Shown piece by piece: positions 9,398-20,665 of a DNA stretch of 64,000 bases (its first letter is position 1; the number at the start of each line of letters is the position of its first letter). A model generated the notes under the pieces. It was not told where the DNA came from. It saw only the letters and a list, made by a program, of their open reading frames with translations, and ran no database searches. This DNA comes from Thelonectria olida (taxonomy: Eukaryota > Ascomycota > Sordariomycetes > Hypocreales > Nectriaceae), in contig JAGPYM010000008.1 in assembly GCA_020736575.1 (NCBI GenBank), forward strand, positions 186,001 to 250,000. Direction: 5' to 3'. The position numbers and the translations under genes are program-made.

Positions 9398-12300
9398 GCG
9401 AAACTCCCCGCTTGCGGTCTGGGTATCCAGCGACCCCAACCGCCCGAAGATATAATCAACAACGAACCCCGACTACCTCCGGCTCGACCTCCTCTGCGAG
9501 GAACTCGGTAAATAGGTCACCAAAACTGCCTCTGGCTCCCGAGAATGCCCCCCGCCAGGCTCCCGCCAGCGAACCCGTCATCCCCTTGACCGTCCTCGAT
9601 GCTCCCCAACAACGACTGTACGCATTTGGCGTCTACGTCCTCCTTTGGGCCTGGAAGCTGTATGATTGGCTTCAGGTCATCGAGGATGGAGAGACGTCCT
9701 GGTGGCTGTTCTTGAAGTGGATCTTCATCGACTTTGCTTTCCTCTTTGGCGTTCCCGAATTAAGGATACCATGGCTTGAGCTATCGCAACCTGTCGTTAC
9801 CACGGCATACGCCTTCCATGTGATCATCAACTACATGCTGATGTTCAACGTTCCTGTACGTAAAATCGAGGCGCCGAGGCATTTCAAATATTTGTTTCCC
9901 ACTAACCCCTTCAAAGATTCCTTTGCAAGCATGGCTTCTCGGCTTTGCCAAGGTTCTCTACGACCGTGAAATCTCCATTTCCGAGCACAATGTGAAGGTG
10001 TCGAGCATTCTCAACAACCACTCTCTCATCATGGGAAAACAAATCATCAACATTCTTCCCGAAGGCTCAGCAATTCTCAACCCCGAGCACCTCTCGTTCT
10101 GTCTGGATAGCAAGAGCAAAGGCGGTATCTCGCTGCCTATTTACTTTAACGCCAGCGTCCCTGCTCAGATCGAAATCACTCGCATCGACCTCGACACTAA
10201 CAAGGAAGAGACGATCAAGGTTCCGCAGCGAGATGTCAACAAGGTTGCGAGGCAGATTCGAGACCACACCTCCGACCAAACAACTGCCGGCTTTCAGTGG
10301 GAATACTTGGTTAAGAAACCTGGTGTTTACCGCCTCGGAAAGGTTTTGGACGAGTATAAGCTTGAGGTTCAGAGGACTACAAAGGATACCTACGTCGTTT
10401 CTTGCCCTCAAGCGAAAATCAAGGCCATTAGCGACGTGAAGCGATGTCGTCACGACCTCTCAGACCTGTCCCTTGAGGTGGTGGGAACCCCCCCTCTCAA
10501 AATCGTCTACAGTCGTACTATCAACGGCAAGGACCACAGCTTCCACTTCCAGAGTCTTCAGCCCGACGGTTTCTCATCGCCCCTGGTGGGAGCTGGTTCG
10601 AACCTTCTCTTGGAAAACGAAGACGATATTTCATGGGTTCGACCTGCCACCGTCACTGTTGGCCTGAATGAGTCGATGACCGCGTCCGGTGTGTGGCAGT
10701 ATTCTGTTGATGAGGTTCACGATGCGTTTGGAAATGTTGTCAAGTACACGCCTTCGGAAGACGAACCCGACAAGCCTCGACCCAAGGGCCTGACACATAC
10801 TTTCACCGTCAAGGAGCGCCCCAAGATTCACATGGAAAGCTGTGATCTTCGACATCCCCTCAAGGTAGCTAAGGGCCGCTCAGCTAAGCTTCCCGTGGGC
10901 TTTGTTATGGAAGGTCCCATTGATGATACTTCACATGAGATTACATGGGAATTCTCGCCTCTCGATTCTCTGACCAAAAGCGGAGATCATGGAGACGAGG
11001 TCTCTATTGGCAGCTTTTCGGCTAAGACATCTCGTGACAAGCCAATGGTCTCGGCTCAAGGTCTATACACCTTGAAGTCCGTCTCCAGCGATTCCTGCCA
11101 GGGCGAAGTCAATGAGCCCTCTTCTTGCCTCCTCCTGAACCCCCTCCAGCCCGGCGTCACGGTTAAATCCGAGGATATCCCTGATAAGTGCGCGGGTAAC
11201 TCGATTGGCCTCCGTGTTGACCTGGATCTCGTCGGAACTCCCCCATTCACCATTCAGTATGAGGCCCATTACGATGATCGCGTTCACCGAATACAGCACC
11301 AAGTTTCTGGCCTGCGATCGCAAATGGATCTGGTGCCCAATATTGCGGGTCACTATAAGTATGTGTTCACATCTATCAGTGATGCCATCTACAACGATTT
11401 GCCTCTTACGGGCGAGGATAAAGTCCTGGAGCAAGTCGTGAAGCCTGCAGCTTCGGCCATTATTTCCTCTCCCTCTAAGGTCATCAATGCCTGTCTTGAC
11501 TCGGAGGTCGAGCTGGATGTGCTCCTTTATGGCGATCCCCCTTTTAACTTGGAATGGGAAGTCGTCCATGAAGGCAAGCGGAAGTCCGAGCATGTTAAGG
11601 GCATCGAGGACAGACAATTCAAGATCAAGACGGGCACGTTGGCCAAGGGTGGAGAGTACATTCTCGCATTGAAGAGCATCCAGGACAAGCGGGGATGTCG
11701 CGCATTCCTGGAAGACGAGGTAAAGATCGCCGTGAGGCGACAGCAACCTCGTGCTGCATTTGGCCTCGTCGATCACAAATTCGGCACTATGCAAGTCGAG
11801 GATACACAGGTCCGATTGCCTCTTCGTCTCCAGGGCGAGGCTCCGTGGACCATTTCCTACAAAAACCTCGACGGCAATGGCGACACTCTTACCAAGATTG
11901 CTACTAGTGCGAACGACCACTTGGTTGTCAAGTCTCGCGGAACCTGGGAAATTGTTGATGTGAAGGATAACCAGTGCCCTGGACTCATCGATCAGCCTGC
12001 ATCCAAGTTCTATGTTGATTGGTTCCCACGACCCGAAATTAACCTGATCGAGACACAGAGCACCACCTTCGACGAAGGCAGATTCGTCAAGAACGACGTG
12101 TGCGAAGGGGATATCGACGGATTCGAGGTTACGTTGAAGGGTAAGTTACATCCTATCCCCGGGTCTGATCATACGAGCTTTACTGACTTGATGCAGGCTC
12201 CCCCCCCTATCATGTCGACTACGAAGTCAATCATAAGCCATTCCATGGCGCCAGCTCCCTCAACCGCAAGAACTTTGACGCTGCCCTTTCCAAGGCTGCC

Positions 12301-13284
12301 ATCTCCATGGACACGACCAAGGCCGGTGAATACACGTACAAGTTCTCTGGCCTGGCAGATAATCTCTACGACACCGACAAAAAACGTAATCCTCTCACCA
12401 TCTACCAGCGCGTCAATGCCAGGCCAACTGCCGCCTTCACCAAGCCAGGGCAGTCGTTCAAGTATTGCGTGGAGGAACAGGAGCTTGAAGACAAGATTCC
12501 CCTTTCGCTCACTGGTGTCGCGCCTTTCTATGTCGAGATCGAGGTGAAGCACCAAGCCGGATCTCCTGCCGAGACTTATAGGATCCCTGCTATTGAAAGC
12601 AAGTCATATGGCATGAAGATTCCTCGACAGCACCTTCGCCTGGGCACTCAACAGGTCCGCATTCGCACCGTTCGTGACGCCCGCGGATGCCAGCAAAAGT
12701 ACGAAATTGGCGGCCCATCCGTTCAGATCCAGCTCTACGATGCCCCCTCTATTTATCCCCTGGAATCGCGCCAGGACTTCTGTGTTGGCGAGCGCATTGC
12801 CTACACCCTTTCTGGTACCCCTCCCTTCGACATCAACTACGACTTCAACGGCAAGTGGAATGCCAAGTCGCAGACGACCAACTTCCGCCGCATCGCAGAA
12901 AAGCCTGGCGATTTCATCATCACTGGCATCTCCGACAAGGCCTCCGAGTGTCGCGCAGCCGTGCACATCCCCAAGACGATTCACCCCATGCCCAGCGTGC
13001 AGATCAGCCGCGGCAAGCAGTCACGTGTCGACATTCACGAGGGCAACGAAGTCGACATACTCTTCGAGTTTTGGGGCACTCCGCCTTTTGAGTTCACCTA
13101 TACTCGCAGCACAAACGAGAAGAAGGGCCAGAAGAGCGTCGTCCTCGAGACCCGCCACGACATCTCGTACGAACACAGCAAGGTAGTCAAGGCCAGCCAG
13201 GAGGGCACGTACGAGGTGGTTGCCATCAAGGACAAGTACTGCTCCTTTTCGACACAGCAGGTGGAGAAGCGGGATGGGCGATGA
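9394..13284 (+). CDS. POM152: Nucleoporin POM152
   Basis: Integral membrane-ring nucleoporin that anchors the pore in the nuclear envelope. Exons 9394-9855, 9917-12140 and 12197-13284 give 1257 residues, close to the usual size of about 1300. The N-terminal 70 residues are basic and Ser/Pro-rich ([15 protein letters not shown]). Hydrophobic segments follow at about 80-100, 108-125 and 130-150, matching the short pore-side region and membrane anchor. The rest is a lumenal chain of Ig-like repeats, each with a recurring GTPPF- or GDPPF-type turn (for example [11 protein letters not shown] and [11 protein letters not shown]). Introns of 61 and 56 nt have canonical ends. Expression may be tuned by the overlapping uORF. 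Confidence 0.92.
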
Positions 13285-13637
13285 AGATAATGGAAGAGTA
13301 ATGAGTAGAAAGGGGTAAAATTGGGCCAGTTTGGTCTTGGATTCACACAAACACACAAACGGATTGTAAAGGGCGGTTTCAAAGATTTGAAAGTGGGAGA
13401 AATCTGTATATATGCATATGTATCACGGCACGGCGTTTAGTAGGGAGTCACATACTAGGTTGTACAAGGTAGTGGACAATGAGCATGTAATCATTAACAA
13501 GATATGGTTCACGTTCTTGAATCCCGTCTTCTATCTCTTTTCCTCTATCCGAAAAGTTCTCTCATCGCCGTCTTTTTACGGGTATTATATGTACATTTTG
13601 ATATCCAAGCCCCTTTCTCTTTCGTCCTGGGGAAGCT
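13285..13637. other. Tail-to-tail 3' region, POM152 / UTP22
   Basis: A 353-bp AT-richer interval between converging genes, consistent with 3' UTRs. Nothing else is seen. Confidence 0.5.
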
Positions 13638-16600
13638 CTATTCAACTTCCTCAATTTTCTTAATCATGTCACCGCCAATCCTAGCAATCTCTAGCAAAAT
13701 GGCTTGCTTATTGACCTCGACCACATCCGCGTCATCTTCTTCGTCCTTCACCTTGCGGAAGTTGTACGGCAGTCCGGCGCGGAACTTTTGTTGCTGCTGG
13801 AGCTTAGGATTCCAAATGGCGCCAATGACGCCGTCGTCGTTGTCCTCGCCGCTGGCGCCGCGGAAGAAGATGAGCGAGTCTTCGTACACGCGGTGCAGCT
13901 CGTCAACGAGGATGTTGACGGGGTGCGAGCGCACGGGAAGGGGAGCGCGGCCGGTGCGGTCGTCGAGGTTCTTGAAGTGGGAGACGCGACGGGCGGTCGG
14001 GTCGGTGGCGGCGTCGCGGAGAATGGAGCGGATGGCTTTGGGAGATAGGTGGAAGAGAACATCGTAATCGACGAGCGAGGTCTCGAACAGCGCTGAGGCG
14101 TCTAGACTGGAGTCGGCGTCCTTGACAAGCTTGCAGGCGGCCTTGGCGAGGCGCGTCATGCGAGAGGCGATGAGCTTGGACGGACCGGAGCGGGTGTACG
14201 CAAGGCCAGAGGAGTTGTTTGATGTAGCGACAAACAGAGCGGAGTGGTTCATGTTGGGATCGCGCTTGCGCCACATATCCAGCTCCCTGCGAACGGCGGC
14301 GCGATCGTCGCTGGTGAGGGACTCGGCGGAGTCCACGACGAGAGGCTCATCGCGCCAGTCCCAACGGGAGAGGAAAGATAGGACGTGCAAGAAGCCGGCG
14401 GCGACGCTCGAGGGCGTTTTCCAGGGGTAGGGTTGAAGAAAGACGTGCAGGACGAATATCTCTATGAGCTCCTCGCTGATGTGGCCGGAGAGCTTATGGC
14501 AGTTGAACCAGTGCTTGACGAGACGAATGGTTTGGGAAAGAGGGGGAAGGCGAGTGCAGAAGGTGGCAATAGTTTGGGTGTGAAGGGGAAGCGTAGTGAA
14601 GAGCCACTTGAAGCGGGCGAGAGCTGCCTCGGACTCGTCGCGGACGCGGTGATCCAACGTCTTGTTTTTGACTTGTCTCTCTAGAAGTGACTCCTCGAGG
14701 TCACAGTGGATTCTGAGGCGGAACGCTGAGCCGTCGTCGTAGACAATGTCGAGATATGCCAGGTTCTCGATGCCAATATCCTTGTTTTCTCGGCCTAGAT
14801 ATGTGGTGATGTTGTCCTTGGCAGCAGAGAGCCGCTTGTCAAAGTCAAGCAGGAATTCAATCTTGGCTTCCTGGATGGCGACTAGATTCTCGGGCCATTT
14901 GCTTGAAGCCTCAAAGTAAAGGTTGACGTCTATGGGCTCGATGGCACCCTTGTGATAGCCCGTGATGGGAGGTTCAATGGAAGCATAGCGAGCTCCTGCC
15001 GAGACGGGTGATAGTTGTCTGATCTGTAGCGGAATATCCTCCAAGTTGCGGATGTCGTACTCGAGAGTCTGGAACCCCCGTCGGGCCGCGTCGAATGCGT
15101 CCTTGTCCAAGTGGGACAGACTGATAATCGAGGACAAGCCAGAGTCAAAGGGTGTCAACTCGTCCTTGACAATCTTCAAGTGACGCTTTAGCACATGGGC
15201 AGCAATCTCGTGGCAAATATCGAATGGCATCTTTTTCGACCACTCGATACACTCGATGATGCTGCCATCCTTGAATCGACGAAGCTCGGCCTTGTCTCCC
15301 CAGAACTGACGGAACCTAGCAGCTTCTTTCTGCTCCTCTGCTGCTGGACCATGCTCCAGCTGACGAGACATGTGCGCTGCGTCAAAGACGACCCCAAAGG
15401 AAACATTGTCGGAATCGATGTGATGAGCCGAGTTTAGAGCCCAGCCCGATTTTGGGGGTTGCTGAAAGTGAACAAGCTGTGCCCGGTTTCCGTACGCCTT
15501 CTTCAGCACCTTGTGAGCCTCCAGACTGAAATCCCAAGCCGGTCCACGACGGTCGGGGGATGTTGAGGGCTTGGCAAGATCAGGAGTTTTGATTTCAAAA
15601 ATGGCATCAAAAACCTGCAGAGATCCGTTGACTTTGATGATAAAGGTAGGCTCAAACTTGTCGGCGGCCTCGTCTGCGAGGAGATCCGTCGTCGACTTTG
15701 CGTGCATTTGCAACAAGCTGGCTGACCAAGGGCTCATCTTTGACAGGATGTTGAGCTCGCGGGTTGGATCGTACATTACGGGGCTGGATTCGCGAACAGA
15801 CTCGGCACTGATTTGGGATGAACCAAAGACGAAAGGCTTCTTGTTAAAGTCAGTAGTCGAGAGGAATTGGACAGCAGCCTTGAAGAGCTCGGTGCTGCTG
15901 AGCGAGGTTGACAGTGCAGCTCGACCATTACGGCCACCCATTTGGAGAAGCAGCGCAATCATGACGGCCCATTCGAAATGGCCGAAACCGCCCTGCGCGA
16001 TGGAGCTACCAAAACCGCGTTGTTGCAGCCAGATCCTGCCAAGAATACAGGCATCAGGAAAGGCGGCGCATTCGTTTTTCGCATGTGTGAGGATGCGCAG
16101 ATACGAGACAAACGTTTCCTCAGCCTTGAGGGTGGAGTTATAGAATGGGGTGCTGAATTGCGCTGCTTTCTTCTCGTCGACATCTCCGCTTCGTGTGTTG
16201 TTGGCAGATGGGAGTAGCTTGTTCTTGGGGAAGAGTCCCTCAGGTGCACATGGGATAAGGCGAATGACGTAAGGGGACTTTGACGCCTTCTTCTTGCCAG
16301 CTTTCCCTTTCGTAGGCTTTTCGGTCTCCTCGGTTTCGTGGTCGGGTTTAGGACGGAGAGCCAGAACTGGAAGCAGTGGGTTCTCGTTGAGATACTCGAA
16401 ACTCAAGGTCATGTCCGACCCCAACTCTGTCTTAAGATGGGCGGAAATGTATGCAATGTAATATGCTCGTCGATAAAAGTACCGCATGCTGGTGTAGTCC
16501 TTGTCTTGGAACATGGACTTTGGCATCTGTATGACCATATCGATGCCAAACTCGGCCTGAGTCTTGACCATGGTCTTGGCCACGTAGCTTCCAACTACAT

Positions 16601-17018
16601 TGTATGAAGCTGGTTTCGCAAACGAAAGCTTATAGGGCGCGTCCTTGGCTGGCTTCGGGTCGGGGTAGGGAATGACGATGCGGTGCTTCTTCTCAAACTT
16701 GGTGGTGGCCTCGGCGATCTGGGATCTGACATTAGTATGCGAGCTCGCAGTGCTAGGCAGGAGCAGACTCACAGGCACAGGATCATGAGGATCCACAGAG
16801 TCAATGGCCTCCTTTAGACGGTGAAGGTAGCCATCTACGCCCTTCAATGCCTTGCCGTAGTCGAGTTTGGCTTCCTTGAGGAGTTCATCGGTCTGGAGGA
16901 CGAAGGTGCTCGCGGTAGAGACACGCGCCGAGCTGCGTGCCTCGAAATCAATGAGGGCATCATGTCGCAGGCCAGAGCTCGAGTGGCCAATCTTCCGACG
17001 TTTCGAGCTCGACTCCAT
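13638..17018 (-). CDS. UTP22: U3 snoRNP/SSU-processome protein Utp22 (Nrap/NOL6 family)
   Basis: Component of the UTP-C module of the small-subunit processome, needed in the nucleolus for early 18S rRNA processing. The protein starts MESSSKRRKIGHSS with a basic nuclear-targeting tail. It then shows the Nrap-type tandem nucleotidyltransferase-like folds over about 1100 residues, with conserved stretches such as RLIPCAPEGLFPKNKL, DISYEHS-free GFGHFEWAVMIALLLQMGG and KPSTSPDRRGPAWDFSLEAH. The gene reads as one open frame, but 16719-16772 has a GTGAGT donor, TACTAAT branch and CCCAG acceptor and is exactly 54 nt. I take it as an intron, giving 1108 residues. The frame continues upstream to a TTG at 17063, but the first ATG is 17018. 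Confidence 0.9.
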   Translation of the reverse strand: MESSSKRRKIGHSSSGLRHDALIDFEARSSARVSTASTFVLQTDELLKEAKLDYGKALKGVDGYLHRLKEAIDSVDPHDPVPVSLLLPSTASSHTNVRSQIAEATTKFEKKHRIVIPYPDPKPAKDAPYKLSFAKPASYNVVGSYVAKTMVKTQAEFGIDMVIQMPKSMFQDKDYTSMRYFYRRAYYIAYISAHLKTELGSDMTLSFEYLNENPLLPVLALRPKPDHETEETEKPTKGKAGKKKASKSPYVIRLIPCAPEGLFPKNKLLPSANNTRSGDVDEKKAAQFSTPFYNSTLKAEETFVSYLRILTHAKNECAAFPDACILGRIWLQQRGFGSSIAQGGFGHFEWAVMIALLLQMGGRNGRAALSTSLSSTELFKAAVQFLSTTDFNKKPFVFGSSQISAESVRESSPVMYDPTRELNILSKMSPWSASLLQMHAKSTTDLLADEAADKFEPTFIIKVNGSLQVFDAIFEIKTPDLAKPSTSPDRRGPAWDFSLEAHKVLKKAYGNRAQLVHFQQPPKSGWALNSAHHIDSDNVSFGVVFDAAHMSRQLEHGPAAEEQKEAARFRQFWGDKAELRRFKDGSIIECIEWSKKMPFDICHEIAAHVLKRHLKIVKDELTPFDSGLSSIISLSHLDKDAFDAARRGFQTLEYDIRNLEDIPLQIRQLSPVSAGARYASIEPPITGYHKGAIEPIDVNLYFEASSKWPENLVAIQEAKIEFLLDFDKRLSAAKDNITTYLGRENKDIGIENLAYLDIVYDDGSAFRLRIHCDLEESLLERQVKNKTLDHRVRDESEAALARFKWLFTTLPLHTQTIATFCTRLPPLSQTIRLVKHWFNCHKLSGHISEELIEIFVLHVFLQPYPWKTPSSVAAGFLHVLSFLSRWDWRDEPLVVDSAESLTSDDRAAVRRELDMWRKRDPNMNHSALFVATSNNSSGLAYTRSGPSKLIASRMTRLAKAACKLVKDADSSLDASALFETSLVDYDVLFHLSPKAIRSILRDAATDPTARRVSHFKNLDDRTGRAPLPVRSHPVNILVDELHRVYEDSLIFFRGASGEDNDDGVIGAIWNPKLQQQQKFRAGLPYNFRKVKDEEDDADVVEVNKQAILLEIARIGGDMIKKIEEVE

Positions 17019-18971
17019 GACAAGAGAGATTACGGCGGTCTGGCTGAAATTTGTCGTCGTCAACGGGCCCTTTTGGTAGTGACGCTGCGCTCCATCTCTC
17101 GAGTCTGGTAATTTTTTTTTTAAGACTGGAGTGAGTCCTAACTAGAAGAATGCGGGGCGATAAGAGCCTTGGCTGGCTTATCGGAAACGGTACGTACCAC
17201 CACCCGCTTAGGTAGGCAGAAGCGTCATCGGATACGTACCTACCTATAGAAAAGAATCCGAGCTCTACAATCCGGTCCTTGACGCTTGCGCTCTCTCCCT
17301 GAAGTCGGTGCTTAACTTGGGCTTGGAGAATGTCTTGAACTGCGACTCCTTGCTTCACCGGACCCAACAAAGTTGGTTCTGATGCTTGGCTTGATGGGTC
17401 TTTTTCGTCCGGACGTTGTCGTTGCCAATTGGCGATCCCCGGGCCAAGAGCAAGGCAACCTCTTCGGGATCATGGCATACCACGCCGATGATTGTGAACG
17501 ATGCCCATGACAAGAACGTGGTTTCAAATGGAGTCCGACTCCGTCAAGCAGAAGAGGAAGCGAATGCAACAAAAGTTATTCACGAGGCTGATCACGAGAA
17601 TGTGGATTGAGACGAGGCGAGTCGACTCAGGGTAAAGGAATACCCGGACTAGACATGGGTCTTGCTATTGGTTCCCAGTATTCGTTCGAATACATGCGCG
17701 GCGACTGGGCTGAGATAACCTAGTTGGAATGAAAGACAATTCCGGGGCAGGTTGAATAAAGGCGCTGTCAGTTTCACCGTGTGGTTCGAACTATTGAGTT
17801 TCTTCAAAATGTAGAGTGGTATCAACCTACCTTGGGAATGATTGAGAAGCAAAGTACTAATACTAATTCGGCAAAGTGCACATTATACTCCGTTCTCGGT
17901 ACATGGTCACAATTTCCTAGGTATTGAAATGCTGCTATCCCTTGTTTCGTGGTGTGTCCATCGCGTTGTCAACTCCCGAAACGAATAGCCGCTCTGGGGC
18001 TGCATATCGGAAAACCGCTTATCCGCCGCAGACAAACAGGCCGTCTAGCCACTCACAGTTAAAGCACGAAAAGCCAGTGACAGGCACTCGCAGCTGCCAG
18101 CCATGTCGCCGGTCGCCCCGGACTTGGCCCCCCGCCGCTTGGCTCGGAATGGCGGTGCACATCCGGAGCTGGGGGTGGGGGAGCGTTGAGGGGAGCGGCT
18201 CGGTGAGTTGGCTCAGAGCACCGAGAGGGCCAAGAGAGAGCGCCTACACAGTGAGTGAGAGTGCGAGTGAGACTTGCGAAAGCCCTCCGCCACTTTCCGC
18301 GGCATCGGAAGCCGGCAGCCGCCGGGACAAAACCAGAGCTTACAGCCTGAGAGAGGATGAATCTCGCATTGGCTCCAGCGGGGACGTGTGGGCGGATAAT
18401 GCACTGGTGGAGCGGCCATGACGGCTGCGTAGCGGCAGAAGGATAAATATACATACGAAGGACGGCACAGGTGACATGACCTGGGAGTTGAGAGCTGGAC
18501 ACAGGGGACGAAAGGGAGAGCAACGAGGAGCGCGCAGAGGGGAACGAAGACGAGAGCATGACTCTGGAGAGGGACAAGACTAACTTGAAGTAGTTTTCGT
18601 CTCTCACACGGAACACCCAGAGACAATCCCTCGCGGTCGCCATGTACCGAACGAATGCCGACCTTCTCTTCCGAGGTGTGCGGAATGCGGAATAGCTGCA
18701 CGGCCAAGGGACCCCTCCAAGCAGAGCTACCCGGACCACCACCGAGCTGGCCCCCCGAGGAACGGACAACGGCCAGTGACGGCAAAGAAAAGAATAAAAA
18801 CATTAAAACCCCCCCCGTGTCGTGCCCATGATCCGACGTTTCTGTCATGAGTGCCTCTTGAGTTTTCTTCCCTTTCATTCGTCAATTAGAATCCCCTGTA
18901 GCTTATTGCTGGCGACGACTACAGCCCAACCCATCTGAATTGCTTCACATCACTCTCCCCCGTCACACAAG
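17019..18971. promoter_or_regulatory. Divergent 1.95-kb intergenic region, UTP22 / SCOT
   Basis: No convincing gene on either strand. It holds a T9 tract near 17110, a GGTACGTACC palindrome at 17189-17198, and an A/T-rich TATA-like stretch at 18443-18456. A C-run is near 18809-18817. The last 70 bp before the SCOT ATG are pyrimidine-rich, as in a fungal core promoter. Confidence 0.4.
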
Positions 18972-20665
18972 ATGCCTTCTACTGCTCTTCGGATACGAAC
19001 CCTCCGAGCTTTTGCCCGCCATGGCACCAACGTACGTCTCTCCCCCCTCGTCGATTCCTTTGTCGCAAAGCCGTGAACAACAATGCTAACGCTCCCTCAA
19101 GCCCAGCGCTGTCCTCGCCAGGTCCTTCTCAGCCACCGCCCGTCGCGCTGAGATCAACAAGGTCTACCCCTCCGCCACCGAGGCCCTCAAGGACATGAAG
19201 CCCGACAGCACCCTCCTCTGCGGCGGCTTCGGCCTCTGCGGCGTCCCCGACACCCTCATCAACGAGATTGTCAACAAGCCCGACATCACTGGCATCACTG
19301 CCGTCTCTAACAACGCCGGCACCGACCAGTCCGGTCTCGGAAAGCTCCTCAAGACGAAGCAGATCAGCAAGATGATCGCCTCGTACATTGGCGAGAACAA
19401 GACTTTTGAGAAAATGTACCTCACCGGCGAGGTCGAGCTCGAACTCACTCCCCAGGGCACCCTCGCCGAGCGATGCGCCGCTGGTGGCAAGGGCATTCCC
19501 GCCTTCTACACGCCCGCCGCCTTTGGCACCGTCGTCCAGACCGGCGACCTGCCTCTGCGCAACAAGCCCGACGGCTCGGCCGCCGAGTACTCGTACCCCA
19601 AGGATGTCAAGGTCTTCGATGGCAAGTCGTACCTCCTCGAGCACAGCATCGCCGGCGACTACGCCTTCGTCAAGGCCTACAAAGCCGACAAGCTGGGCAA
19701 CTGCCAGTTCCGCCTGTCTGCCCACAACTTCAACGGCGCCATGGGCCGCAACGCAAAGATGACCATTGTCGAGGCCGAGCACATTGTCGAGCCCGGCGAG
19801 ATCCCCCCGGAGGCCGTCCACCTGCCCGGCATCTACGTCAAGCGCGTCATCCAGTCCACCGTCGAGAAGGGCATCGAGAAGTACACCTGGGCCAAGGACG
19901 AGAACGACCCGGCGGCCGCCAAGGCACTGGGCACCGGCGACACGGCTGCCAAGCGAGAGCGCATCGTGCGCCGCGCTGCCAAGGAGTTCAAGAACGGCAT
20001 GTACGCCAACCTGGGCATTGGCATGCCCATGCTGGCTCCTGGCTTCGTCGGCCCCGAGGTCGAGGTCCAGCTACAGTCTGAGAACGGCATCCTTGGCCTC
20101 GGCCCCTACCCAAAGAAGGGTCTCGAGGACGCCGACCTGATCAACGCCGGCAAGGAGACCGTCACCCTCAACCCCGGCGCCGCCGTCTTTGGCAGCGAGG
20201 AGAGCTTCGGCATGATCCGCAGCGGTCGCATCGACCTCACCATCCTGGGTGCCATGCAGGTCAGCGCCACTGGCGACCTGGCCAACTGGATGCTTCCCGG
20301 TAAGGTCAAGGGCTTTGGCGGTGCCATGGATCTGGTCAGCAACCCCAGCAAGACCAAGGTGGTGGTGACCATGGAGCACACAGACAAGAAGGGCAACCCC
20401 AAGATCATGAAGCAATGCGCTTTCCCCCTGACTGGCCGAGCCTGTGTCTCGCGCATCATCACTGAGCTCGTAAGTTTCATCACCCAGGACGTTCACTTTC
20501 ATTTGCGACAATGGCTAACTTTGGTGACAACAGGGTGTGTTCGACGTTGACTTCTCCCACGGCCTTACCCTCATCGAGATTGCCGATGGCGTCACTGTTG
20601 AGGAGATCAAGTCCAAGACGGAGGCTCCCTTTACCGTGGCCGATGACCTCAAGCCCATGCTGTAG
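18972..20665 (+). CDS. Succinyl-CoA:3-ketoacid CoA-transferase, mitochondrial
   Basis: Transfers CoA from succinyl-CoA to acetoacetate (and similar 3-ketoacids), the entry step of ketone-body use, in the mitochondrial matrix. Exons 18972-19031, 19102-20469 and 20534-20665 give 519 residues, the typical SCOT length. The N-terminus is an amphipathic, Arg-rich, acid-free presequence ([18 protein letters not shown]) with [10 protein letters not shown] around a likely cleavage site. Alpha- and beta-subunit-like halves are fused as in eukaryotes, with [16 protein letters not shown] in the first half. [13 protein letters not shown] in the second half carries the catalytic Glu, about residue 347. Yeast lacks a SCOT of this type (family knowledge). 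Introns are 70 and 64 nt. Confidence 0.95.

Noticed and set aside
11063..11920. A 285-codon antisense frame inside POM152
   Set aside because: Shadow of the Ig-repeat coding sequence; composition follows the opposite strand's codons.
17019..17063. N-terminal extension of Utp22 from 17063
   Set aside because: That codon is TTG; the first ATG in frame is 17018 and gives the family-like basic start.
19129..20511. Antisense frames of up to 230 codons in SCOT
   Set aside because: Codon-bias shadows of a GC-rich conserved gene.
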